From Spiribacter halobius (lineage in GTDB: Bacteria > Pseudomonadota > Gammaproteobacteria > Nitrococcales > Nitrococcaceae), in assembly GCF_020883455.1 (NCBI RefSeq), contig NZ_CP086615.1:1054001-1118000 (forward strand): a stretch of 64,000 bases of DNA. Direction: 5' to 3'. The notes under the pieces are model-generated. The model saw only the letters and a program-made list of their open reading frames with translations, ran no database searches and was not told where the DNA came from. Made by a program: the position numbers and the translations under genes. Shown piece after piece: positions 19,950-30,724 of this stretch; positions within the stretch are counted from its first letter, which is position 1, and each line of letters starts with the position of its first letter.

Positions 19950-20543
19950 ATGAACTGGCTCGATTTCATCTTTCTCGGCATCATCGCTGCCTCTGTGCTG
20001 ATCAGTCTGGTCCGCGGCTTTGTCCGTGAGGTGGTCTCCATTCTGGTCTGGGTGGCCGCCTTCTGGCTCGCCCTGCGCTACAGCGACACGCTGGCCGGTT
20101 TTCTCGAGCCCTACGTGGGCTCGCCGACCATCCGCCTGGTGGCGGCCTTTGCGGGGCTGTTCATCGTCACTCTCCTGCTCGGCGCGCTGCTCAACTACCT
20201 GGCCGGGCAGCTGGTGGGGCGGACCGGGCTGAGCGGTACCGACCGGGCCCTGGGCGTTGTGTTCGGCGGCCTGCGGGGTCTTGCCATCGTGGCGCTGCTG
20301 GTGCTGGCGGCGGGGCTGACCGCGCTGCCCGGCGAGCGCTGGTGGCAGGAGTCGCTGCTCGCCGGGCAGCTGCAGCCCTGGGTCTGCCGCGCAGGCGTGG
20401 GCGACTGGCTGGACGGCCTGCGGGTCTACCAGCCGCTGGCGAGCGAGCCGGCGGAAGGCACGCCGGCACCGGACTACTGGCGGGATTTCTGCGGGCAGGT
20501 GGCCGCCGCCGAGGGCGGTGATTCGAGCACCAACGAGGGCTGA
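19950..20543 (+). CDS. cvpA: CvpA family inner-membrane protein
   Basis: 197-residue protein with about four hydrophobic helices in the N-terminal 140 residues, beginning [20 protein letters not shown], which is the CvpA (colicin V production) signature. [19 protein letters not shown] follows. The ATG at 19950 starts the membrane domain; sequence upstream in the same frame belongs to repeats and dedD. It lies 5 nt before purF, the conserved cvpA-purF operon. The molecular role of CvpA is not well defined; it affects envelope homeostasis in enterobacteria. Confidence 0.9.
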   Translation: MNWLDFIFLGIIAASVLISLVRGFVREVVSILVWVAAFWLALRYSDTLAGFLEPYVGSPTIRLVAAFAGLFIVTLLLGALLNYLAGQLVGRTGLSGTDRALGVVFGGLRGLAIVALLVLAAGLTALPGERWWQESLLAGQLQPWVCRAGVGDWLDGLRVYQPLASEPAEGTPAPDYWRDFCGQVAAAEGGDSSTNEG

Positions 20544-20548
20544 GCGCG

Positions 20549-22069
<1,521 letters not shown>

Positions 22070-22084
22070 CCGGTCCGGCGGCGA

Positions 22085-22113
22085 TTGACAGGCGCCCGGC
22101 GCTGGCCTAGCGT
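22085..22113 (+). promoter_or_regulatory. Candidate metZ promoter
   Basis: A perfect -35 TTGACA (22085-22090), a 17-nt spacer and TAGCGT (22108-22113), in the 201-nt gap between purF and metZ. The perfect -35 stands out; the -10 is weak. Confidence 0.45.
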
Positions 22114-22270
22114 CGTTGTGACGATCCCGCCGGGGGGCAACCCGGCAGCGCCGATTTGATGTTCAGCTTGCGGGCGCGATAGAAGTACGGCTAAAGCGAA
22201 GCGTGCACCTCCCCCTGGGCCGCCCGCTGCCGCCGTCCGCCCGGTAGACGACAGCGAGGTCCGTAGTCCG

Positions 22271-23473
22271 ATGTCCGAGCATGATCACCCCGACTGGGGG
22301 CCGGCCACACTTGGCCTGCGCGCGGGCTGGGAGCGAACGCCGGAACAGGAGCATTCCGAGGCGATCTTCCCCACCTCGAGCTTCACCTTCGCCAATGCCG
22401 CGGAGGCGGCCGCCCGTTTCGGCGGCGAGGTGCCGGGGAACATCTACTCGCGATTTACCAATCCCACCGTGCGCGCGTTCCAGAACCGGCTGGCGGCAAT
22501 GGAGGGCGGCGACGCCTGCATTGGTACCGCGTCGGGCATGTCCGCCATCCTTGCCACCTGCATGGCTTTGCTCAACGGCGGCGAGCACGTGGTCTGCTCC
22601 TACGGCGTGTTCGGCACCACCGCCTCGCTGTTCAGCAACCACCTGAGCCGGTTCGGCCTGGAGACCAGCTTCGTCCCGCTCACCGACTATGAGGCCTGGG
22701 CCGATGCCATCCGGCCGAACACGCGCATGCTGTTCCTGGAGACGCCCTCCAATCCGCTCACCGAGGTGGCGGACATCGAGCGCCTGGCGGCGCTCGCCCA
22801 CGATCACGGCGCCATGCTGGTGGTCGACAACTGTTTCTGCACACCTGCGCTGCAGCGCCCCCTCGAGCTCGGCGCGGATCTGATTATCCATTCGGCCACC
22901 AAGTATCTCGATGGCCAGGGGCGTTGCGTCGGTGGCGCCGTGGTGGGCGACCACGAGCGTGTCGCGGAGAAGGTGTTCGGCTTCCTGCGCAGCGCCGGAC
23001 CCACCATGAGCCCTTTCAACGCGTGGGTGTTCCTGAAGGGGCTGGAAACCCTGGCGCTGCGCATGCGCGGCCACGGCGAGAACGCGCAGCGCCTCGCCGA
23101 GTGGCTGCAGCACCAGCCCGGCGTGCGCCGCGTGCACTACCCGGGGCTGCCCGACCATCCCCAGCACGCGCTCGCCGCGCGCCAGCAGAGTGGCTTCGGC
23201 GGCATCGTCTCCTTTGAGGTGGCCGGCGGCCGGGAGGCGGCCTGGCGGGTGGTGGACGGCACCCGGCTGATGTCGATCACCGCCAATCTGGGTGACGTGC
23301 GCACCACCATCACCCATCCGGCCACCACCACGCACGGCCGCAATCCGCCGGAGCAGCGTGCCGCCGCCGGGATCACCGAGGGCCTGCTGCGGATTTCCGT
23401 AGGCCTGGAGGACTTCGAGGATATCCGCCGCGATCTCGCCGGTGCGCTGGCCGCGGCAGGGGAGGGCGCATGA
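22271..23473 (+). CDS. metZ: O-succinylhomoserine sulfhydrylase
   Basis: 400-residue PLP enzyme of the Cys/Met metabolism family. It incorporates sulfide into O-succinylhomoserine to give homocysteine. The PLP lysine is Lys211 in HSATKYLDGQG; YSRFTNPTVRAFQNRLAAME and GTASGMSAILATCMALL are the N-terminal blocks. The purF-metZ order is conserved in pseudomonads and relatives, which favours MetZ over MetB or MetY. It overlaps the next gene by 4 nt. Confidence 0.93.
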   Translation: MSEHDHPDWGPATLGLRAGWERTPEQEHSEAIFPTSSFTFANAAEAAARFGGEVPGNIYSRFTNPTVRAFQNRLAAMEGGDACIGTASGMSAILATCMALLNGGEHVVCSYGVFGTTASLFSNHLSRFGLETSFVPLTDYEAWADAIRPNTRMLFLETPSNPLTEVADIERLAALAHDHGAMLVVDNCFCTPALQRPLELGADLIIHSATKYLDGQGRCVGGAVVGDHERVAEKVFGFLRSAGPTMSPFNAWVFLKGLETLALRMRGHGENAQRLAEWLQHQPGVRRVHYPGLPDHPQHALAARQQSGFGGIVSFEVAGGREAAWRVVDGTRLMSITANLGDVRTTITHPATTTHGRNPPEQRAAAGITEGLLRISVGLEDFEDIRRDLAGALAAAGEGA

Positions 23474-24717
23474 GCGATGCCGAGCGTGAGCTGCTGCTCG
23501 ACTGCTACCGGGCGGCGCTGGGAGCCGTAGAGGGTCGCGCCGCCGTGGCCCGGGCGCTGCGGCGCCGGCCGCCGGACCCGGGGCCGGTGCGCCTGGTCGC
23601 GGTCGGCAAGGCGGCCGCCGCCATGGCGCGCGGCGCAGTGGACGTGCTCGGCGACGCCATCGTGGGCGGGGTGGTGGTGACCCGCGAGGGCTATGCCGAC
23701 CCGGAGCTGCCGGGGCTCGCGCCCCTGCGCCAGCTCGAGTCGGCGCATCCCGTGCCGGACGAGCGCAGCCTCGCCGCTGGCGAGGCGCTGGTGCAGGAGC
23801 TCGCCGGCTCGCCGCCGGACGCACGCTACCTGTGCCTCGTCTCCGGCGGCGCCTCGAGCCTGGTGGAACGTCTCCCCGACGGCGTGGGCATCGAGGCACT
23901 GGCCGCGCTGAACGAGGCCCTGCTGGCCAGCGGCCGCGACATCCACGCCATGAACCGTATCCGCAAGGCCGTCTCCCGGATCAAGGGCGGGCGCCTCGGC
24001 CGGCTGCTCGCCGGCCGTCCGGCCCGCGTGCTGCTGATCTCCGACGTGCACGGCGACGATCCCACCGTGATCGGCTCCGGCCTGTTCTTCCCGGACACGA
24101 CGCCGTCCCGGCCCGAGGATCTGCCCGCGGACCTCGCTGCCCTCTGCCCGCCGGCGGAGCCGGCGCCGGCACCGGGCGACCCCGCGTTTGCCGGCCTCGA
24201 GGCAGAGCTGGTGGCAAGCAACCGTGACGCCCTGGACGCCGCGGCCGCAGCCGCCGAGCGCAAGGGGGTTGCGGTGCACCGCCATCGTCGCTTCCTGGAG
24301 GGGGACGCGGTTGCCGGCGGTCGCGCGATCGGCGAGACCCTGCGCCGCGGCGAGCCCGGGCTGCACCTGTGGGGCGGCGAGCCGACCGTGGTGCTGCCGG
24401 AGAACCCCGGACGGGGCGGCCGCATGCAGGCCCTGGCCCTGGGCGCCGCCACCGCCATCGCGGGCTGCGAGGACGTCTGGCTGCTGGCGGCGGGCACGGA
24501 CGGTGCGGACGGTCCCGGCGGCGACGCCGGCGCCCTCGTGGACGGCGGCACCGTCGCCCGTGGCGAGGCGGGCGGCCACGCCGCGGAGGCCGCCCTGGCC
24601 GCCGCGGATGCCGGCAGCTTTCTGGCGGCGAGCGGTGATCTGATTCGCACCGGTGGGACCGGTACCAACGTCATGGACGTGGTGCTCGGCCTGCGCCGCC
24701 CCGCGACGGGTGCGTGA
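23470..24717 (+). CDS. Glycerate 2-kinase (MOFRL/DUF4147 family)
   Basis: 415 residues. The N-terminal half has LVAVGKAAAAMARGA and VSGGASSLVERLPDG; the C-terminal MOFRL domain has LWGGEPTVVLPENPGRGGR and LLAAGTDGADGPGGDAGALV. The family phosphorylates D-glycerate to 2-phosphoglycerate and has been misannotated as hydroxypyruvate reductase (TtuD). The start overlaps the metZ stop by 4 nt. The last 47 nt overlap the 3' end of rlmL on the other strand. Substrate assignment is from the family, not from context. Confidence 0.87.
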   Translation: MSDAERELLLDCYRAALGAVEGRAAVARALRRRPPDPGPVRLVAVGKAAAAMARGAVDVLGDAIVGGVVVTREGYADPELPGLAPLRQLESAHPVPDERSLAAGEALVQELAGSPPDARYLCLVSGGASSLVERLPDGVGIEALAALNEALLASGRDIHAMNRIRKAVSRIKGGRLGRLLAGRPARVLLISDVHGDDPTVIGSGLFFPDTTPSRPEDLPADLAALCPPAEPAPAPGDPAFAGLEAELVASNRDALDAAAAAAERKGVAVHRHRRFLEGDAVAGGRAIGETLRRGEPGLHLWGGEPTVVLPENPGRGGRMQALALGAATAIAGCEDVWLLAAGTDGADGPGGDAGALVDGGTVARGEAGGHAAEAALAAADAGSFLAASGDLIRTGGTGTNVMDVVLGLRRPATGA

Positions 24718-26878
24718 TTGCGAACAGGTGGTGCAGCCTGGCATCCCGGCGGAAGTCGGGATCGAGGCTGGCGGCGCCGGTCAGGGGCGTCACCGCCAGG
24801 TCCGCCAGCGCCTGCCGGTCAAGCCGGAACCGCCGGTAATTACAGGAGAAATAGAGCGTGCCGTCCGGCGCCAGGCAGCGCATCGCCGCCCGCACCAGCG
24901 TCACATGGTCGCGCTGGATGTCCAGCTCCGTGGGCCGGCCGTGGCCCGCCGAGCGGGTGGGCGGGTCCAGCAGGATGAGCTCCCAGGCCGCCGCTGGCGC
25001 CCGCTGCAGCCATTGCAGACAGTCGGCCCGGACCAGCGCATGCCCCTCGCCCGGCGCGAAGCCGTTAAGGGTGAGATTCTCCGCCGCCCAGTCCAGATAG
25101 CGCCGTGACAGGTCGACGCTGGTGGTGTCGCGGGCGCCGCCCACCGCGGCGTGTACCGTGGCACTGCCGGTGTAGGCGAACAGGTTGAGGAAACGCCGGC
25201 CGGCCGCCTCGGCCTGGAGCCGCCGGCGCAGGGGGCGATGGTCAAGGAATAGCCCCGTGTCCAGCTGTCCGGCGAGCTCCACCCGCAGCCGGCAGCCATG
25301 CTCCTCGACAACACCGCCGACGGGCTCTGCCCCGGCGCTGCGGTAGCCGGTACCGCGACGGCGTCGCCGGACCTTCAGGATGACCTGTTCAGCAGGCAGC
25401 TCGAGCACCTCGCGCACCGCGGCCACGGCGGCCTCTCGCCGTTCCCGCGCCTGGCGCGGCGCAATCTGCTCCGGCGCCTGGTACTCCTGTACGTGGGCCA
25501 GGGTCCCCGAGTCCGTGGCGTAGACGTCGACGGCCAGATTGTATTCCGGCAGCTCCGCGTCGTAGAGCCGCCAGGCGGTGATGCCTTCCCGGCGCAGCCA
25601 GCGCCGCAGATGGCGCTGGTTCTTGCGCAGCCGGTTGACCAGAGCCTCCGGGGCGGCGGTTGCGGTATGCGGGGGCGTGCCTTGGGCGTTGCCGTACAGC
25701 CGATACAGACCGAGCCTGCAGGGCAGGGCCCCGTTGAAGAGCGGATGCGTGCGCTCGGCGCTGAGGCCGAGGGCTGCCAGCAGGCGCGGCTCGCCGGTGA
25801 GAACCGCCGCCCGCCAGCCGGGCAGGGCGGTGCGCATCCAGTCCCCCAGGGCCATGTAGAGGTCTTCCACCGGCTCGGCTGCGCCGAGGCGTTCGCCGTA
25901 CGGCGGATTGGTGGCCAGCAGTCCGGTGCTGTCCACCCGCGGCGCCCGTGGCTGCTCGGCCAGCGGCCGCACGCCAAGGGTGACGAGCCCGTCGACACCG
26001 GCGCGGACGGCGTTGCGCCGGGCCTCCTCCAGCACCGCCGGATCGGCATCGTAGCCCCGCAGCCGGGGCAAGGCCCGGACCAGGCCGGCCTCACGCCGGG
26101 CGAGCGCGTCGTTGCGCGCCTCGTTCCAGAGCGCCGGGTCGTGACCCCGCCAATGCTCGAAACCGAAGCGGCCACGCAGGAGGCCGGGGGCGATGTCCGC
26201 CGCCATCAACGCCGCCTCGATCACAAGGGTCCCGGAACCACAGAAAGGGTCGAGGAACTCGCCGCCAGCTTCGGCTATCTCCGGCCAACGGGCCCGAACC
26301 AGCAGGCCGGCGGCCAGGTTCTCCTTGAGCGGCGCCCGCCCGGCGGCGGCGCGGTAGCCGCGGCGATGCAGGCTCTCCCCGGCGAGGTCGATGGCGAGGT
26401 TGATCGTGCCGCGGTGCAGGCGGGCATGGATCTGCAGACCGGGCTCGCCCGGGGCGGGTCGGGGCAGTTTGGTGGCGCCAGCGCGGGCGCGATCGAGCAC
26501 GGCATCCTTGAGCAGGCGCGCGGTGTGGCGGCTGTCCCGCAGCTCGGCGGAGTGGCCGGCGACGTGGAAGGCGAATGCCGCGCCATCCGGGAGATGCTGC
26601 TCCCAGGGGATCTCTGTCGCGGCTGCGCGCAGGGTTTCGCCGTCGGGCGCCGGGATCGAGGCCAGCGGCCAGAGGACACGGCTGCCGAGGCGTGACCAGA
26701 GACAGAGCCGGTAGGCGAGCGCGAGGTCGGCACGACACACGGCCCCGGCACTGGCCGCCCGCGCGCCCCCGGCGCCGAGGGCCGCGAGCTCTGCGGCCAG
26801 CAGATCCTCGAGATTGCGCGGGCAGGTCACCACCAGCGGCAGGCCGCTGGTGTCGGCGAGAGCAGTGGTCGGCAGCAT
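24671..26878 (-). CDS. rlmL: 23S rRNA m2G2445/m7G2069 dual methyltransferase RlmKL
   Basis: About 735 residues, two methyltransferases in one chain: THUMP plus RlmL (m2G2445) at the N-terminus, RlmK (m7G2069) at the C-terminus. Seen: LVVTCPRNLEDLLAAEL, FLDPFCGSGTLVIEAALMA, NPPYGERLGAAEP, NRLRKNQRHLRRW, FLNLFAYTGSATVHAAVGGA, and ILLDPPTRS. The ATG at 26878 is preferred because homologues begin a few residues before the THUMP region; in-frame ATGs at 26893, 26923 and 27001 are alternatives. The last ~13 residues (after FAITHP) extend past the conserved end and are antisense to the glycerate kinase 3' end. Confidence 0.93.
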   Translation of the reverse strand: MLPTTALADTSGLPLVVTCPRNLEDLLAAELAALGAGGARAASAGAVCRADLALAYRLCLWSRLGSRVLWPLASIPAPDGETLRAAATEIPWEQHLPDGAAFAFHVAGHSAELRDSRHTARLLKDAVLDRARAGATKLPRPAPGEPGLQIHARLHRGTINLAIDLAGESLHRRGYRAAAGRAPLKENLAAGLLVRARWPEIAEAGGEFLDPFCGSGTLVIEAALMAADIAPGLLRGRFGFEHWRGHDPALWNEARNDALARREAGLVRALPRLRGYDADPAVLEEARRNAVRAGVDGLVTLGVRPLAEQPRAPRVDSTGLLATNPPYGERLGAAEPVEDLYMALGDWMRTALPGWRAAVLTGEPRLLAALGLSAERTHPLFNGALPCRLGLYRLYGNAQGTPPHTATAAPEALVNRLRKNQRHLRRWLRREGITAWRLYDAELPEYNLAVDVYATDSGTLAHVQEYQAPEQIAPRQARERREAAVAAVREVLELPAEQVILKVRRRRRGTGYRSAGAEPVGGVVEEHGCRLRVELAGQLDTGLFLDHRPLRRRLQAEAAGRRFLNLFAYTGSATVHAAVGGARDTTSVDLSRRYLDWAAENLTLNGFAPGEGHALVRADCLQWLQRAPAAAWELILLDPPTRSAGHGRPTELDIQRDHVTLVRAAMRCLAPDGTLYFSCNYRRFRLDRQALADLAVTPLTGAASLDPDFRRDARLHHLFAITHPSRGGAGRAPRP

Positions 26879-26994
26879 CAATGGATCCGGCATCGCGGTG
26901 GTCGGCGGGCATGCGCCCGGCATGGCGGCGATGATACGGCACAGGTCCACCCGTTCGCGCCCCGGCGACCGGGGAGAGCGACGCCGACGCGGGG

Positions 26995-27023
26995 TTGTCA
27001 TTGGTGCCGGGGTTTCCTAACCT
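26995..27023 (+). promoter_or_regulatory. Candidate proVWX promoter
   Basis: TTGTCA (26995-27000), a 17-nt spacer and TAACCT (27018-27023), followed by an A-rich tract at 27025-27030. It lies about 195 nt upstream of proV, leaving a long leader that contains the palindrome at 27075-27092. Strength is moderate; osmotic control is inferred from the operon's function. Confidence 0.4.
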
Positions 27024-27074
27024 GAAAAAAGGCGGGGCCGACGATAGACAATATCTATTGAAGCATGCCCGACC

Positions 27075-27092
27075 GTCAGACCTCGGTCTGAC
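27075..27092. promoter_or_regulatory. Perfect palindromic operator candidate upstream of proV
   Basis: GTCAGACC-TC-GGTCTGAC: 8-bp arms with a 2-nt spacer, 127 nt before the proV start. The symmetry suggests a dimeric regulator site. A second, shorter dyad ATAGA-N5-TCTAT lies just upstream (27044-27058). The regulator is not identified. Confidence 0.45.
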
Positions 27093-27218
27093 CACGACCC
27101 CATCCAGCCGAACTGCGCTCAGGCCGCCGCTGACGCTGCGGTGCGCCGCAACGAGGCTCGCCATGCCGCGTCGGGCCTGGCCTCGCAACCAGTATCCTCC
27201 AACGACAGATCACAGCGA

Positions 27219-28418
27219 ATGACCGACAAAATCGTCGTCGACAATCTCTACAAGGTCTTCGGGCCCGATCCGGAAGAGGGCATGCGCCTGACCGAGCAGG
27301 GTCTCGACAAGGACACCATCTTCGAGCGCACGGGCAACACCGTCGGCGTGAAGGCCGCGAGCTTCGGCATCCGGGAGGGCGAGATCTTCGTGATCATGGG
27401 GCTCTCCGGCTCGGGCAAGTCCACGATGGTGCGCATGCTCAACCGGCTGATCGAGCCCACCGCCGGGCGCGTCCTCATCGACGAGCGCGACGTCACTGCC
27501 ATGTCGCAGAAGGAGCTCATCGACCTGCGCCGCAACGAGATGAGCATGGTGTTCCAGTCCTTCGCGCTGATGCCGCACCGCACCGTGCTGCAGAATGCCG
27601 CCTTTGGCCTCGAGGTCGCCGGTGTCGAACGCGAAAAGCGCGAGGAACGCGCCATGCGCGCCCTGGAGCAGGTCGGGCTCAAGGCCAACGCCAACAGCTA
27701 TCCTGACGAGCTCTCCGGGGGCATGCAGCAGCGCGTCGGCCTCGCCCGGGCGCTGGCCGCGGACCCGTCCATCATGCTGATGGACGAGGCGTTTTCCGCG
27801 CTGGATCCGCTGATCCGCACGGAGATGCAGGACGAGCTGGTCGCCCTGCAGCGTGAGCATCGCCGTACCATCGTCTTCATCTCCCATGACCTCGACGAGG
27901 CGATGCGCATCGGCGATCGCATCGCCATCATGCAGGGCGGCGAGGTGGTGCAGGTGGGCACGCCGGAGGAGATCGTCAGCAAGCCGGCCAACGACTACGT
28001 CCGCTCGTTCTTCTACGGGGTGGACGTGACGCAGGTCTTCACCGCGAGCGACATCGCCGACAAGCGCCAGGTCACGGTGTTCGAGCGCCCCGGCGTCAGC
28101 GTGCGCTCCGCCGTGGAGCGCCTGCAGGCCAATGGCCGGGATATCGCCGTGGTGCTCGACCGGGATCATCGCTACCTCGGCCTGGTCACGGCGGAGACCC
28201 TCGGCAGGCAGCTGAAGGACGGTGGCGAGCCGACCTACAGCAAGGCGTTCGTCGACGGGCTCGAGCCCGTCACCGCCGACACGCCCCTCAACGACGTGGT
28301 CTCGCGCTCGGCCAACACCCCGTATCCGCTTCCGGTGGTCGACGGTGACGGCCACTACCTCGGCACGATCTCCAAGACCACCGTGCTGAAGGCGCTGGAC
28401 CGTTCAGGAGAGCAGTAA
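27219..28418 (+). CDS. proV: Glycine betaine/proline ABC transporter ATP-binding protein
   Basis: 399 residues. ATPase of the ProU-type importer of osmoprotectants. Walker [10 protein letters not shown] at about 61-69, signature LSGGMQQR from about 165, Walker [15 protein letters not shown] from about 185, and tandem CBS domains in the C-terminal ~120 residues, which in the family sense ionic strength or nucleotides. The N-terminus [15 protein letters not shown] with [19 protein letters not shown] is typical of ProV. The ATG at 27219 fits the family start. It overlaps proW by one base. Confidence 0.96.
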   Translation: MTDKIVVDNLYKVFGPDPEEGMRLTEQGLDKDTIFERTGNTVGVKAASFGIREGEIFVIMGLSGSGKSTMVRMLNRLIEPTAGRVLIDERDVTAMSQKELIDLRRNEMSMVFQSFALMPHRTVLQNAAFGLEVAGVEREKREERAMRALEQVGLKANANSYPDELSGGMQQRVGLARALAADPSIMLMDEAFSALDPLIRTEMQDELVALQREHRRTIVFISHDLDEAMRIGDRIAIMQGGEVVQVGTPEEIVSKPANDYVRSFFYGVDVTQVFTASDIADKRQVTVFERPGVSVRSAVERLQANGRDIAVVLDRDHRYLGLVTAETLGRQLKDGGEPTYSKAFVDGLEPVTADTPLNDVVSRSANTPYPLPVVDGDGHYLGTISKTTVLKALDRSGEQ

Positions 28419-29263
28419 TGGCAACCGACTTCCGTGACTGGCTCGATATCCCGATCGGCGACTGGGTCGAGGCGGGTGTCGAGTGGATCCGCAACAATCT
28501 CGCCGCCCCGCTGGACGGCTTCGCCGCCGGCGTCGGCTTCGTCGCCGAGGGGCTGGAGAGCTTGCTGCTGTTCCTGCCGGACTGGATCCTCGGCCCGCTG
28601 ATCATCGCGCTGGCCTGGTGGCGCGGCGGCTGGCGTTTCGGCGCGTTCGGCGCTGCGGCCATTCTGCTGGTGGCCGGCATGGGGCTCTGGCAGGAAACCA
28701 TGCAGACGCTGGCGCTGGTGCTCGGCTCGAGCGTCATCGCGCTGGTCGCCGGGATCCCGCTGGGCATTGCCATGGCGCGAAGCGATCGCGTGGCGGCGGT
28801 GGTGCGGCCGATCCTGGACTTCATGCAGACCATGCCGCCGTTCGTCTATCTGATCCCGGCGGCGATCTTCTTCGGCCTCGGCAAGGTGCCGGGCACCATC
28901 GCGACGGTGATTTTCGCAATGCCGCCGGCGGTGCGCCTGACCAACCTCGGTATCCGCCAGGTGGGCAAGGAGAACGTCGAGGCAGGCCTTGCATTCGGCT
29001 GCACTGATCGCCAACTGCTGTACAAGGTGCAGATTCCGCTGGCGATGCCATCGATCATGGCGGGCATCAACCAGACCATCATGCTGGCGCTTTCCATGGT
29101 CGTGATCGCGTCGATGATCGGCGCCGGCGGGCTCGGCAACACGGTGCTCACGGGCATCCAGCGGCTGGACGTCGGGCTCGGTTTCGAGGGTGGCCTGGGT
29201 GTGGTTTTCCTGGCCATCCTGCTCGACCGCCTTACACAGAGCTTCGGCACGAAGCGCAAGTGA
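28418..29263 (+). CDS. proW: Glycine betaine/proline ABC transporter permease
   Basis: 281-residue permease with an N-terminal amphipathic/periplasmic region and about six to seven membrane helices. The EAA-like loop reads GKENVEAGLAFGCTDRQLLYKVQIPLAMPSIMAG (shown here only to locate it at about 184-217), and FMQTMPPFVYLIPAAIFFGLG is a typical ProW block. The ATG shares a base with the proV stop (TAATG). Forms the membrane channel of the ProVWX system. Confidence 0.95.
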   Translation: MATDFRDWLDIPIGDWVEAGVEWIRNNLAAPLDGFAAGVGFVAEGLESLLLFLPDWILGPLIIALAWWRGGWRFGAFGAAAILLVAGMGLWQETMQTLALVLGSSVIALVAGIPLGIAMARSDRVAAVVRPILDFMQTMPPFVYLIPAAIFFGLGKVPGTIATVIFAMPPAVRLTNLGIRQVGKENVEAGLAFGCTDRQLLYKVQIPLAMPSIMAGINQTIMLALSMVVIASMIGAGGLGNTVLTGIQRLDVGLGFEGGLGVVFLAILLDRLTQSFGTKRK

Positions 29264-29344
29264 CATCGGCGGCGGGCGAATTCTCTCGAAAAGAACCCGG
29301 GCTCGCAGGAGCGGGTCCGCTCGAAGCAGCAGAGGAGAACCGAT

Positions 29345-30208
29345 ATGTTCGGTAAGACTTCCCGCACGCTACTCGCAGGTGCGCTCGGCCTCGGTCTGGC
29401 CACGGGCGCCCAGGCGCAGAACGACACGGTCGAGCTGGGCTGGACTGCGTGGTCCGATGCGGAGTTCGTGACCAAGCTCGCGGCCCGTATCATCGAGACC
29501 CGGATGGACACCGAGGTGAACCTCACCCAGACCGACATCGCGCCGCAGTACCAGGGTGTGGCCACCGGTGATCTGGACGCCATGCTGATGTCCTGGCTGC
29601 CGGCGACCCATGAGGGGTACTACGAGGAGATCGCCAGCGACGTCGCCAACCTCGGTGTTCTCTATTACGGCGCCAAGCTCGGCTGGGTGGTGCCGGACTA
29701 CATCCCGGAGGACGAGGTCAGCTCCATCGCCGACCTCCAGGGCATGGCGGACCGGTTCGACGGCACCATTACCGGTATCGACCCGGGTGCCGGCCTGACC
29801 CAGCTCTCGGAAGAGGCGATCGAGACCTACGGTCTGGATGACTACACCCTGCAGACCTCCAGCGGCGCTGGCATGACCGCAGCCCTGGACCGCGCCATCA
29901 ACCGTGAGGAGTGGATCGTGGTCACCGGCTGGAGCCCGCACTGGAAGTTCGGCGCCTACGATCTGCGCTATCTGGAGGATCCCGAGGGCGCCCTGGGTGG
30001 CCCGGAGCGCGTGCACGCCATCGCGCGTCAGCAGTTCCACGCGGATCACCCGGAGATCGCGGCCTTCCTGTCGCGCATGCATCTGCCGATCAACACCCTG
30101 CAGGACTACATGTTCCAGGCACGTGAGACCTCCTACGAGGAGGCCGTGGAGGCCTTCATCGAGGAGAACCCGGAGCATGTCGACTACTGGGTGACCGGCG
30201 AGCTCTGA
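29345..30208 (+). CDS. proX: Glycine betaine ABC transporter substrate-binding protein
   Basis: 287 residues with a Sec signal peptide ending GAQA-Q near residue 25. It is a periplasmic OpuAC-family binding protein; conserved Trp residues in ELGWTAWSDAEF, MSWLPATHEGY and VTGWSPHWKFGAYDL fit the aromatic box that holds trimethylammonium compounds. An 81-nt gap and an AGAGGAGA ribosome site separate it from proW. A clear hairpin terminator follows 27 nt after the stop. Confidence 0.95.
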   Translation: MFGKTSRTLLAGALGLGLATGAQAQNDTVELGWTAWSDAEFVTKLAARIIETRMDTEVNLTQTDIAPQYQGVATGDLDAMLMSWLPATHEGYYEEIASDVANLGVLYYGAKLGWVVPDYIPEDEVSSIADLQGMADRFDGTITGIDPGAGLTQLSEEAIETYGLDDYTLQTSSGAGMTAALDRAINREEWIVVTGWSPHWKFGAYDLRYLEDPEGALGGPERVHAIARQQFHADHPEIAAFLSRMHLPINTLQDYMFQARETSYEEAVEAFIEENPEHVDYWVTGEL

Positions 30209-30235
30209 TCGAGGCCGCCCGCTAGCGCCGAAACG

Positions 30236-30265
30236 ACGCCCCGCCCCGTGCGGGGCGTTCTCGTT
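30236..30265 (+). terminator. proVWX rho-independent terminator, target of the intron
   Basis: Stem ACGCCCCG / CGGGGCGT (30236-30243 and 30251-30258) with a 7-nt loop, followed by TCTCGTT. The T-rich tail is cut off exactly where the group II intron begins (30266). Confidence 0.75.
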
Positions 30266-30724
30266 GTGCGCCGGGCACGGCGCGCCGGCGCCGTGACCGG
30301 CGCTGGATAACCGGTGAGCGAAAGCGAGCCGGGAAGTGGCCTGGGGGTGGAAGTCCCCTGCGGGCCCTGGTGACGGGAACCGCGAGCCGAACGGCAAGGG
30401 CATCATCGTGAGGTGCTGTCTGAAGGAAGCCTCAGGCGAATCTCCGACCCGACGAACAGGAACCGCATAGGAGGCGTGTCGTCGCGGGCGAGCAGGCAAC
30501 GATCTGCGAACCCGATGTCACCCCGGAGCGGCGATACGTAGATGCGGCGGGTGTGGAGTGAAGGTCACGCGCCTTACCCCGGGAGGTCTGTCGGGCTGCT
30601 GTGAGCTACCGGCGCCGCGAGGTGCCGGGAAGGCCTGGCAGAAGTCAGCCGAGGCCATAGTAGTCGCCGGCACAGGGCGGCGAAGGGCCGAACGCGTGGA
30701 GCCGATCCGGCACTGGAGTGCTCG

